In this document: one piece after another, positions 51,898 to 59,143 of the stretch
How the letters are laid out: every line of letters begins with the position of its first letter
Position numbering within the stretch: the stretch's first letter is position 1
Made by a program: the position numbers and the translations under genes
Notes under the pieces: model-generated
Database searches by the model: none
Told to the model about the DNA's origin: nothing
Seen by the model: the letters and a program-made list of their open reading frames with translations, nothing else
Assembly (NCBI RefSeq): GCF_004363245.1
Contig: NZ_SNYV01000020.1
Location: forward strand, 118,418-182,417
DNA: 64,000 nucleotides
DNA from: Sphingobacterium yanglingense
Lineage (GTDB): Bacteria > Bacteroidota > Bacteroidia > Sphingobacteriales > Sphingobacteriaceae
Direction of reading: 5' to 3'

Positions 51898-52767
51898 ATG
51901 ATAAAAGGAGCATTAAGAGACGGAGCCCTGCGGGGGAAGACTATAGTGGTGACCGGAGGAGGAACTGGACTGGGTAAAGCTATGTCGAGCTATTTTTCGG
52001 AATTAGGAGCTAATTTAGTGATCGCTAGCCGGAAGATAGATGTATTGGAAGAAACTGCGCGTGAAATAGAAACTAAAACGGGCAACCAAGTGTTGGCGGT
52101 AGCTTGTGATATCCGTGAGATCAGCCAGGTCGAACAATTATTAGAGCGGAGTGTCTCGAAGTTTGGACAGGTCGATGTACTAGTCAATAATGCTGCCGGC
52201 AATTTTATATCGCCTACAGAGCGACTCTCTGCAAATGCTTTCTCGACGGTGATTGATATTGTGTTGAAAGGAACGGCCAATTGTACGCTGACATTTGGGA
52301 AGTATTGGATTGGCCAGAAGCTGTCGGCAAGCGTGCTCAATATCGTGACAACTTATGCTTTTACGGGGTCAGGTTATGTCGTGCCTTCTGCTGTTGCTAA
52401 AGGTGGAGTGGTGACGATGACGAGGTCGCTGGCAGCAGAATGGGGGAAATATAATATCCGTCATAATGCGATTGCACCAGGGCCATTTCCAACAAAAGGG
52501 GCTTGGGACAGGCTTCTTCCTGGCGAATTGGCAGAGAAGTTTGATTTTAAGAACCGGGTTCCACTAAAAAGAGTGGGAGATCATCAGGAATTGGCTAACT
52601 TGGCCGCATTTTTGGTGTCAGACTTTGCGGGCTATATAAATGGTGAAGTGATTACGATAGATGGTGGTGAGTGGCTGCAAGGTGCCGGGCAGATGAACGG
52701 TATGGAGGCTGTGCCAGATGACATGTGGGATATGATAGAAAATACGATAAGAAAGAATAATAAGTAG
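51898..52767 (+). CDS. 2,4-dienoyl-CoA reductase (NADPH), SDR type, DECR1-like
   Basis: 289 residues, SDR fold. Cofactor motif VTGGGTGLGKAMS (18-30), with ASRK after beta-strand 2 (43-46) suiting NADPH; NNAAGNF (97-103). The usual YxxxK is absent: Ser164-x-x-x-Lys168. But Asn102, Tyr153, Ser164 and Lys168 have exactly the spacing of the mammalian DECR1 active site (Asn148, Tyr199, Ser210, Lys214). PGPFPTKGAW (~194-203) is also DECR-like. It reduces trans-2,cis/trans-4-dienoyl-CoA to trans-3-enoyl-CoA during unsaturated fatty acid oxidation. It follows the enoyl-CoA isomerase gene by 33 bases; together they form the classical auxiliary pair. Confidence 0.9.
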   Translation: MIKGALRDGALRGKTIVVTGGGTGLGKAMSSYFSELGANLVIASRKIDVLEETAREIETKTGNQVLAVACDIREISQVEQLLERSVSKFGQVDVLVNNAAGNFISPTERLSANAFSTVIDIVLKGTANCTLTFGKYWIGQKLSASVLNIVTTYAFTGSGYVVPSAVAKGGVVTMTRSLAAEWGKYNIRHNAIAPGPFPTKGAWDRLLPGELAEKFDFKNRVPLKRVGDHQELANLAAFLVSDFAGYINGEVITIDGGEWLQGAGQMNGMEAVPDDMWDMIENTIRKNNK

Positions 52768-52770
52768 TTT

Positions 52771-53409
52771 ATGTATAGATTTTCGACTGTTGTAGTGTTG
52801 TTTGTCTTGTTTTTTGCTTCCTGTGGACAGGGAAACAAGAAACAGGAAGAGGAGAAAAAAGATAGTGTCGCGCAGGTTTTGCCTGTGACGGCAGAAGAAA
52901 GGAATGAGCTTTCTGAGGTAATAACAAGATTTGTGCGAGCTTACGAGAATAAGGATGGAGGTAAAGTGAACAAGCTTATTCATCCAGAATTAGGTTTTAC
53001 CGTGATATATCGACCTGGAGCCTCTGATACTTTTGTTAAGGTGGATAGTGTTGACTTTGCGAAAGCTATCCCGGAGTACTATCCCTATCCCAGTATTAAA
53101 AATGAATACGCATTGACTTTCGCAAAGCTGCCTGAGTTTGACTGTGGTACAGAAAAGTGGACTAAACAGGGGTTTTTCTGTGATACTACCTCGCATCCCA
53201 ATCAATTGTCTAATATTGTCGCGTTTGAGAAAGAATTTGATCAGCGCCTATTCTCAGAAAACCAGTTGGAGGAATTGGAAAAAAGTGAAGCAGAAAGTTT
53301 CCGTGTTATTGTAACTTTGGATGTGCCACTTGTGTTTCATGTACAGCGGTATAAAGGGAATTGGTATGTGACGGTGTTAGATCGTGCCTACGCAGGTTGT
53401 GACGCTTAG
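52771..53409 (+). CDS. Hypothetical lipoprotein
   Basis: 212 residues with lipobox FFASC (Cys18), then GQGNKKQEEEKKDS, a charged flexible linker. The rest is a soluble domain with LSEVITRFVRAYENKDGGKV (~52-71), LIHPELGFTVIYRPGASDTF (~72-91) and a Cys pair (DCGTEKW ~127; FFCDT ~138), ending in YAGCDA. Not recognised; the HPELGFTVIY start is reminiscent of nuclear-transport-factor-like folds, but this is only an impression. It starts three bases after the dienoyl-CoA reductase stop and is 46 bases upstream of the phosphohexomutase gene, so it is part of the operon. Confidence 0.75.
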   Translation: MYRFSTVVVLFVLFFASCGQGNKKQEEEKKDSVAQVLPVTAEERNELSEVITRFVRAYENKDGGKVNKLIHPELGFTVIYRPGASDTFVKVDSVDFAKAIPEYYPYPSIKNEYALTFAKLPEFDCGTEKWTKQGFFCDTTSHPNQLSNIVAFEKEFDQRLFSENQLEELEKSEAESFRVIVTLDVPLVFHVQRYKGNWYVTVLDRAYAGCDA

Positions 53410-53455
53410 TCCTGCATTTCGCAGAAATAAAAAGATTTTAGAAAAATAATATATA

Positions 53456-55192
53456 ATGGTTTTTGATAAAGAGACACAGGATCGCATTGATAGTTGGACA
53501 TCTGCCGAGTATGATAAGGATACGGTTGCCGAAGTGCAGCGACTTATCGACGGTGGAGAGGAAACGGAGTTGGTGGATTCTTTCTATAAGAATTTAGAGT
53601 TTGGAACAGGAGGATTGCGTGGGATAATGGGAGTGGGGTCTAACCGAGTTAATAAGTATACGATTGGTAAGGCGACACAAGGGTTTGCGAACTATTTGAA
53701 AAAGCAGTTTGCAGGTCAGCAGATAAAAGTAGCAGTATCTTATGACAGTAGGAATAACTCCCAGGCTTTTGGTCATTTGGTGGCTGATGTTTTTTCTGCT
53801 AATGATATACATGTCTTCCTATTTGATGAATTAAGGCCGACGCCCGTATTGTCTTATGCGGTGCGATATTATGACTGTCAAGGCGGAGTTATGCTGACAG
53901 CTTCTCATAACCCTAAAGAATATAATGGCTATAAGGCCTATTGGAATGATGGTGGGCAGCTGGTTGCTCCACATGATAAGAATGTAATTGCAGAAGTAGA
54001 TGCCATACATTCCGTGTCGGATATAAAATTCGAGCGTCGTAGCGAGAACGTGACTTTGGTGGGAGCTGAATTTGACGAATTGTATATAGGGGCAAATACC
54101 CGGTTGAGTATACACCCTGAGGCTGTAAAAGAGAATCAAGGGCTGAAAATTGTCTATTCATCCATTCACGGTACCGGGGTGACTGTTGTGCCAAAGATGT
54201 TGAGTTCGTGGGGTTTTAATAATGTACATGTTGTCGAAGAGCAGGCTAAACCGGACGGGAACTTCCCAACTGTCATATATCCGAATCCAGAGGAAGAAGA
54301 GGCGATGTCTATTGCAATGCGTAAGGGGGAGGAGCTTGATGCGGATGTCGTGATGGCTACAGATCCAGATGCTGATAGAGTTGGGGTCGCTGCGAAAAAT
54401 CCTCAAGGGAAATTTCAGTTGTTGAATGGAAATCAAATCGGGAGCCTATTGGTTTATTACGTGTTGTCTTCCAAAAAGGATAAGTTGGAGTTGAAGGAGA
54501 ATGACTATAGTGTGAAAACCATTGTGACCACAAACCTAATTCGCGAGATCAGCGATAGTTTTGGTGTTAAGTGCTATGAGACACTGACTGGATTTAAGTT
54601 TATCGGTGAGGTGATGACGCAGTTGGTTGGTAAAGAAAACTATTTAGTAGGGGGAGAGGAGAGTTATGGCTTTTTGATCGGGGATTTAGTGCGAGATAAG
54701 GATGCGGTCAATTCCTGTGCTTTTATTGCAGAAATGACGGCTTATTTTAAAGGGAAAGGCAAGTCTCTGTTTGATGTGCTGATTGATCTGTATATAGAAT
54801 ATGGATTCTATCAGGAAAAGCTTATTTCATTAACGAAGAAAGGTAAAGCGGGAGCGGAAGAGATAAAACAAATGATGGTGGACCTTAGGGAGGATGCGCC
54901 AAAAGCGCTAGGAGGTATCGCTGTAAAAGAGATTCGAGACTATGAAAGACAGGAGGCCCATAATCTTTTGACAGGAAGCAAGTCGCAAATTGAGTTGCCA
55001 AAATCAGACGTTCTCCAGTTTGTAACGGTTGATGGGGATGTGATATCAGCAAGGCCGTCGGGTACAGAGCCTAAGATTAAGTTCTATTGTTCGGTGAGAG
55101 AGAGATTGTTGGATCGAGAGTCGTTCTCCGCAGTGTCTGAATCGTTAGAGAAAAAAGTGCAACGGATAATGGCTGATATTGTAAAGAAATAA
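53456..55192 (+). CDS. Alpha-D-phosphohexomutase (phosphoglucomutase/phosphomannomutase)
   Basis: 578 residues, in the range of PgcA-type enzymes. ELVDSFYKNLEFGTGGLRGI (~37-56) opens domain 1. The phosphoserine loop is GGVMLTASHNPKEYNGYKAY with Ser150; the metal loop is ATDPDADRVGVAA (~300); the sugar-binding region is GGEESYGFLIGDLVRDKDAV (~399-418); the C-terminal phosphate-binding loop is RPSGTEPKIKFYCS (~540). It interconverts hexose 1- and 6-phosphates for cell-envelope and storage polymers. It is the fourth gene of the 51100 operon, 46 bases after the lipoprotein and two bases before the NUDIX gene. Confidence 0.94.
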   Translation: MVFDKETQDRIDSWTSAEYDKDTVAEVQRLIDGGEETELVDSFYKNLEFGTGGLRGIMGVGSNRVNKYTIGKATQGFANYLKKQFAGQQIKVAVSYDSRNNSQAFGHLVADVFSANDIHVFLFDELRPTPVLSYAVRYYDCQGGVMLTASHNPKEYNGYKAYWNDGGQLVAPHDKNVIAEVDAIHSVSDIKFERRSENVTLVGAEFDELYIGANTRLSIHPEAVKENQGLKIVYSSIHGTGVTVVPKMLSSWGFNNVHVVEEQAKPDGNFPTVIYPNPEEEEAMSIAMRKGEELDADVVMATDPDADRVGVAAKNPQGKFQLLNGNQIGSLLVYYVLSSKKDKLELKENDYSVKTIVTTNLIREISDSFGVKCYETLTGFKFIGEVMTQLVGKENYLVGGEESYGFLIGDLVRDKDAVNSCAFIAEMTAYFKGKGKSLFDVLIDLYIEYGFYQEKLISLTKKGKAGAEEIKQMMVDLREDAPKALGGIAVKEIRDYERQEAHNLLTGSKSQIELPKSDVLQFVTVDGDVISARPSGTEPKIKFYCSVRERLLDRESFSAVSESLEKKVQRIMADIVKK

Positions 55193-55194
55193 GA

Positions 55195-55737
55195 ATGGAG
55201 AAGTGGAAGCTGCTGGACTCGAAGTATATTATACAGAGGCCTTGGGCGACTCTGCGGGTGGATAAGCTGGAGTTGCCAAACGGAAATATCAAGGACGAGT
55301 ATTATGTCTTGGAATATCCTACTTGGGTCAATATGGTGGGGGTTACAGTGGAGGGAACGATCCTGTTTGTGCGGCAATATAGGCATGGAGCTAATGAGCT
55401 AATGTTGGAGTTGCCTGCAGGTGTAGTCGAAGAAGGAGAGGATCCTCAAGATGCTGCGGTAAGAGAAATGCTGGAAGAGACCGGTTATGCGTTCGATCGA
55501 ATGGAAGTAATCTGTGAGTTGTATGCCAACCCCGCTACGAGCGGTAATCTGACGTATGCCTATCTGCTACAGGGTGGTAGGCAGGTGCAGGAACAGGATT
55601 TAGATGATTCTGAGGATATTGAGGTGGTGGAAATGGCGATAGAAGAGGCGAAACGATATTTATTTGAAAATAAGATTGGGCAGGCGCTACATAGTGCAGC
55701 TTTGTTTTATACTTTTCGGAAACTGAACTTGCTATAA
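55195..55737 (+). CDS. NUDIX hydrolase, ADP-ribose pyrophosphatase-like
   Basis: 180 residues. The 23-residue Nudix box is at 76-98: Gly76, Glu81, then REMLEETGY with the catalytic REXXEEXG arrangement. The preceding VTVEGTILFVRQYRHGANEL and LELPAGVVEE are typical of ADP-sugar pyrophosphatases, which split ADP-ribose or ADP-glucose to AMP and sugar phosphate. It starts two bases after the phosphohexomutase stop, so coupling to sugar-phosphate metabolism is plausible. Its last codons form the left arm of the operon terminator. Confidence 0.9.
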   Translation: MEKWKLLDSKYIIQRPWATLRVDKLELPNGNIKDEYYVLEYPTWVNMVGVTVEGTILFVRQYRHGANELMLELPAGVVEEGEDPQDAAVREMLEETGYAFDRMEVICELYANPATSGNLTYAYLLQGGRQVQEQDLDDSEDIEVVEMAIEEAKRYLFENKIGQALHSAALFYTFRKLNLL

Positions 55738-55754
55738 TGCGAGTTCAGTTTTTT
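55720..55754 (+). terminator. Rho-independent terminator of the 51100-55737 operon
   Basis: AAACTGAACTTGC (55720-55732) and GCGAGTTCAGTTT (55739-55751) form a 13-bp stem with one mismatch, followed by a T-run. It includes the final codons of the NUDIX gene. Confidence 0.85.
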
Positions 55755-55823
55755 GCTAAATGCTTTTTTAGGGCTATTGTACGGAGGTGTGAAGTGTTTG
55801 CCGAATAATTAGCTGTATTTTCT

Positions 55824-55831
55824 TAACTTTG
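55824..55831 (+). promoter_or_regulatory. Promoter -7 element for the 55836 gene
   Basis: TAACTTTG fits TAnnTTTG and ends four bases before the ATG, as for purD. A TTTG at 55797-55800 lies 23 bases upstream. A leaderless transcript is predicted. Confidence 0.5.
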
Positions 55832-55835
55832 CCAA

Positions 55836-57149
55836 ATGGCAAGAGAGATATTCGAAACAAAGCGGAAGGCGTTAAAGATTAACCTAGATGCAGCTATCTA
55901 TGGTACATTTGCAGAAATTGGTGCGGGTCAGGAAGTAGCCCGCAATTTTTTTGAAGCAGGAGCCGCTTCTGGTACTATTGCAAAAACCATGTCTGCATAT
56001 GATATGGCGTTTAGCGATGCGATATACGGCGCAGAGGAATCAGGTAGATATGTGAGCCGCGAGCGTCTCACCAAGATGTTGTCGCACGAGTTTAGCTTGT
56101 TGACCGAAAGGTTACATACTGAAAAGTACGAAAACAAACGTTTTTTTGCCTTCGCAGATACTGTCACTACACTCAATTTTACCAAAACAAATGAACCGCA
56201 CGGGTGGTTGGGTATTCGTTTTCAGCATGAAATCGACGGGCCAACGAACGATATTGTTATCCATGTGCGATTGTTGGATAGTGATAACCGTCTGCAATCG
56301 AAGGTGCTGGGGATATTGGGCGTTAATTTAGTTTTTGCAGCTTATTATTATTCACAGGATCCTCAGGTAATGATAGAGTCGCTGGTCGACAATTTGTCGG
56401 TTGGCTCTGTCGAAATTGATTTGGTGAAGGTAAGTGGTCCGGTGTTTGAAAATGCAAACGAACGTCTTCTGAACTTATATCTTATTGCTAAAGGGTTTGC
56501 GAATGCAGCGATATTTAGACCCGATGGTAAAGCTGCCCAGATTAAGGATTTTTTATATAAAAAAGACATTATCGTATTACGGACAAAATATAGGCAAAAG
56601 TCATTGCCCAACTTTGACTTGTTTAACCTTGCCGTAGAGCAATTCCGGAAAAATACAGGCGCAGATCCCGAAAATACAGTGGTACTTATTGAAGTGTTGA
56701 TGGGAAATGTGTTGGATGAAGATCTTGACCTGACCGGTGAAGATTTGCAATATTTTGCGCAACGGGCTGAAGAGCTCTGTTCCACAGGAAACAACATTAT
56801 GGTTTCTAATTTCAGGCGGAACAATCACTTGGCAGAGTTTGTTAAGACTTTTAAGCCAAGGAATGTTGGGATTGCGACCAATGTTTCCAATCTGCGTAAT
56901 ATCTTTAACTCTGATAATTACAACAAAGAAAACTATACGAACGAATTGCTGTCTTATATCTCCGGCATGTTCAGTAAGAACGTGAAATTGTATGCCTACC
57001 CTTATCTGAATAAAAAGGAAAACAAGATTGTGACGACTAAAAATCTGAAGGTATCGGATGAAGCTAAGCCTTTGTATGATTTTCTGATTCAGAACCATTA
57101 TATTATTGATATCGAAAATTACGACGAAAAGTACGTTAAGACGGTGTAA
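55836..57149 (+). CDS. Conserved protein of unknown function
   Basis: 437 residues, not recognised as a characterised family; similar full-length proteins occur in Bacteroidota and some are labelled as TonB receptors or nicotinate-nucleotide adenylyltransferases, labels that this sequence does not support (no signal peptide, no barrel, no HxGH nucleotidyltransferase motif). Visible landmarks: KINLDAAIYGTFAEIGAGQE (~14-33), AKTMSAYDMAFSDAIYGAEE (~50-69), RTGGWLG-type core EPHGWLGIRFQHEIDGPTND (~126-145), TVVLIEVLMGNVLDEDLDLT (~287-306), LMVSNF-like IMVSNFRRNNHLAEFVKTFK (~327-346). It appears cytoplasmic and compact. Single-gene transcript with its own promoter. Confidence 0.85.
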   Translation: MAREIFETKRKALKINLDAAIYGTFAEIGAGQEVARNFFEAGAASGTIAKTMSAYDMAFSDAIYGAEESGRYVSRERLTKMLSHEFSLLTERLHTEKYENKRFFAFADTVTTLNFTKTNEPHGWLGIRFQHEIDGPTNDIVIHVRLLDSDNRLQSKVLGILGVNLVFAAYYYSQDPQVMIESLVDNLSVGSVEIDLVKVSGPVFENANERLLNLYLIAKGFANAAIFRPDGKAAQIKDFLYKKDIIVLRTKYRQKSLPNFDLFNLAVEQFRKNTGADPENTVVLIEVLMGNVLDEDLDLTGEDLQYFAQRAEELCSTGNNIMVSNFRRNNHLAEFVKTFKPRNVGIATNVSNLRNIFNSDNYNKENYTNELLSYISGMFSKNVKLYAYPYLNKKENKIVTTKNLKVSDEAKPLYDFLIQNHYIIDIENYDEKYVKTV

Positions 57150-57267
57150 AGGAGCGGTTGTCTGATATGGGACATTGTCAAATGTTCGCTATAATTTGTA
57201 TTTGGACTTCTGCTTTTTTCAAAAAGATGTAACTTGGATATTTAAGGGATAATATTTTCTAAAATAC

Positions 57268-58857
57268 ATGAAGGCAACCTATATTGATTACAAGGACACG
57301 AACAGTTTTTCTAAAACATTACTTGGGTATCTAGCGGGAGACGAAGGTCTTAATTCTTTCTACGGAAATAAGCCGGATATGGAAGGTTTCGAAGCACAGA
57401 TGGGACTCAAATCTTCTTTTGCAAACAGAGATGTATTGGTTACAGCTCTTCAGCAGCAATATGAAGGATTGCTCGAAGAAGCGAAGGAGGTCAGACAGAA
57501 TATAGGTTTGCTAGCTAAGGATAATACCTTCACCGTGACTACGGGACATCAGCTCAATATTTTTACTGGGCCACTATATTTTATTTTTAAGATAGCATCG
57601 GCAATCCGACTGGCAAAAGATCTGAAGGAGCGATTCCCGGACAAGGATTTTATTCCTGTGTATTGGATGGCCACAGAGGATCATGATTTTGAAGAAATAA
57701 ACAATACCCGTGTATATGGCAAGAAGATAACTTGGGATGTACCTAAGGTATCCGGAACAGGTCGTATGGATACTAGCTCTATGGCCGATGTAGTAAAGCA
57801 GTACTGCGGTATGTTGGGGTTGTCTGACAATTCAGCGCGTTTGGTGCAGATTGTTGAGGAGGCCTACTTGCGAGGTCGGAATCTAGCTGACGCTACGCGT
57901 GTCTTAGTGCATGAGCTGTTTAAAACTTATGGATTGGTTATCCTGGACGCAGATTGTGCAGCATTAAAGCGTCTGTATGCTCCAATTATTGAAGAAGATA
58001 TTTTGCAGGAGAAAAGCTATACGGCTATTTCTGAGACCTCTTCGCTGTTGGAATCGAAAGGCTATACGGCTCAAGTATATGCCCGTCCCTGTAATTTTTT
58101 TTATTTAACAGATGAATTTAGGGAGCGTATAGAGAAAACTGCTGCTGGTGATTTTGAGGTGCTGCATCAAGGGATTTATTTTACACCAAAGCAATTGCAG
58201 CAAGAGATTGAAGTGCATCCCGAACGATTCAGCCCGAATGTTGTGATGCGCCCCTTGTATCAGGAGGTGGTTTTGCCCAACCTTGCTTACATAGGTGGAG
58301 GGGCAGAGATCGTGTATTGGCTGCAGCTGAAAGCGAATTTTGATCAATATGGTATTCCCTTCCCTATTCTCGTGCCTCGGAATTCTGCGCTGATAACCGA
58401 AGATAATGTTGTTGGCAAGATCTATAGATTAAATCTTACGTTTAAAAGTGTATTTAAGTCAACAACAGCTCTTCAAAATGAGTATGTAAGGAGACATACG
58501 ACGCATCGTTTGCACCTTAAGGATGAATGGATGGAGCTGAATGCAATCTTCGGAAAAATTAAGCTGCGTGCCCATAAAATAGACCCGAGTCTCGGCCCTA
58601 GTACGGATGCCGTTAAGGCTCGTTTAAAAAAGGCTATCAATAACCTGGAAAAAAAACTACTGAAGGCAGATAAAAGGAACCATCAGGATGCTTTGCTGCA
58701 GATAGAACGGGTTAAAGAAAAATTGTTTCCGGGAGGGGGCTTGCAGGAGCGCACTGAAAACTTTGCGGTTTTATATGTCAAATATGGAGACGATTTGATA
58801 CCTGATCTCATCAATCATTTCGACCCGCTGGCATTCAAGTTTACGATTTTGTATTGA
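57268..58857 (+). CDS. bshC: Bacillithiol biosynthesis cysteine-adding enzyme BshC
   Basis: 529 residues, normal length. FTVTTGHQLNIFTGPLYFIF (~90-109), FIPVYWMATEDHDFEEINNT (~130-149, with the invariant WMATEDHDF), VLPNLAYIGGGAEIVYWLQL (~333-352) and PFPILVPRNSALI (~363-375) are all BshC signatures. A coiled coil lies near 445-490 (KARLKKAINNLEKKLLKADK). It joins cysteine to glucosaminyl-malate as the last step of bacillithiol synthesis. Bacillithiol is the low-molecular-weight thiol of many Bacteroidota and Firmicutes. No bshA or bshB gene is in the window. Confidence 0.96.
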   Translation: MKATYIDYKDTNSFSKTLLGYLAGDEGLNSFYGNKPDMEGFEAQMGLKSSFANRDVLVTALQQQYEGLLEEAKEVRQNIGLLAKDNTFTVTTGHQLNIFTGPLYFIFKIASAIRLAKDLKERFPDKDFIPVYWMATEDHDFEEINNTRVYGKKITWDVPKVSGTGRMDTSSMADVVKQYCGMLGLSDNSARLVQIVEEAYLRGRNLADATRVLVHELFKTYGLVILDADCAALKRLYAPIIEEDILQEKSYTAISETSSLLESKGYTAQVYARPCNFFYLTDEFRERIEKTAAGDFEVLHQGIYFTPKQLQQEIEVHPERFSPNVVMRPLYQEVVLPNLAYIGGGAEIVYWLQLKANFDQYGIPFPILVPRNSALITEDNVVGKIYRLNLTFKSVFKSTTALQNEYVRRHTTHRLHLKDEWMELNAIFGKIKLRAHKIDPSLGPSTDAVKARLKKAINNLEKKLLKADKRNHQDALLQIERVKEKLFPGGGLQERTENFAVLYVKYGDDLIPDLINHFDPLAFKFTILY

Positions 58858-59049
58858 TTGCATATTTCTCCGAAGGGCTTTCTTGAATAATGTGTCTGTA
58901 AAGAGATTAATAGTCTGCCAGTTTTGTTGATTATTTTTTATGGAAATACTTTGTTTTTTAATCAATGCCTAATGATTAGAACAATCGATTGATGTATTTA
59001 TAAAAGTGAGGGCTTATAGGTATGCCCTTAAAAAGTCTTATAAAAAGCG

Positions 59050-59057
59050 TATCTTTG
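59050..59057 (+). promoter_or_regulatory. Promoter -7 element for gcvP
   Basis: TATCTTTG fits TAnnTTTG, 86 bases before the gcvP ATG. The 86-base leader and the preceding 190 bases (58858-59049) were read for a glycine-riboswitch-like fold; none was recognised. A small inverted repeat AGGGC/GCCCT (59009-59028) lies just upstream. Confidence 0.6.
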
Positions 59058-59143
59058 CACATCGAAAAGCAAACCGTTTGTACGTATAAATAAATTGTTT
59101 TTCAAAGAGTTAATTACATATAGTCCTTGCAATTATCAAGCAA

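Noticed and set aside
55836..57149. Labelling this gene as a TonB receptor or nicotinate-nucleotide adenylyltransferase
   Set aside because: No signal peptide, no barrel and no nucleotidyltransferase HxGH motif are present.
58858..59143. Glycine riboswitch upstream of gcvP
   Set aside because: No tandem aptamer-like conserved pairs were found; only a short AGGGC/GCCCT repeat and a -7 promoter box.
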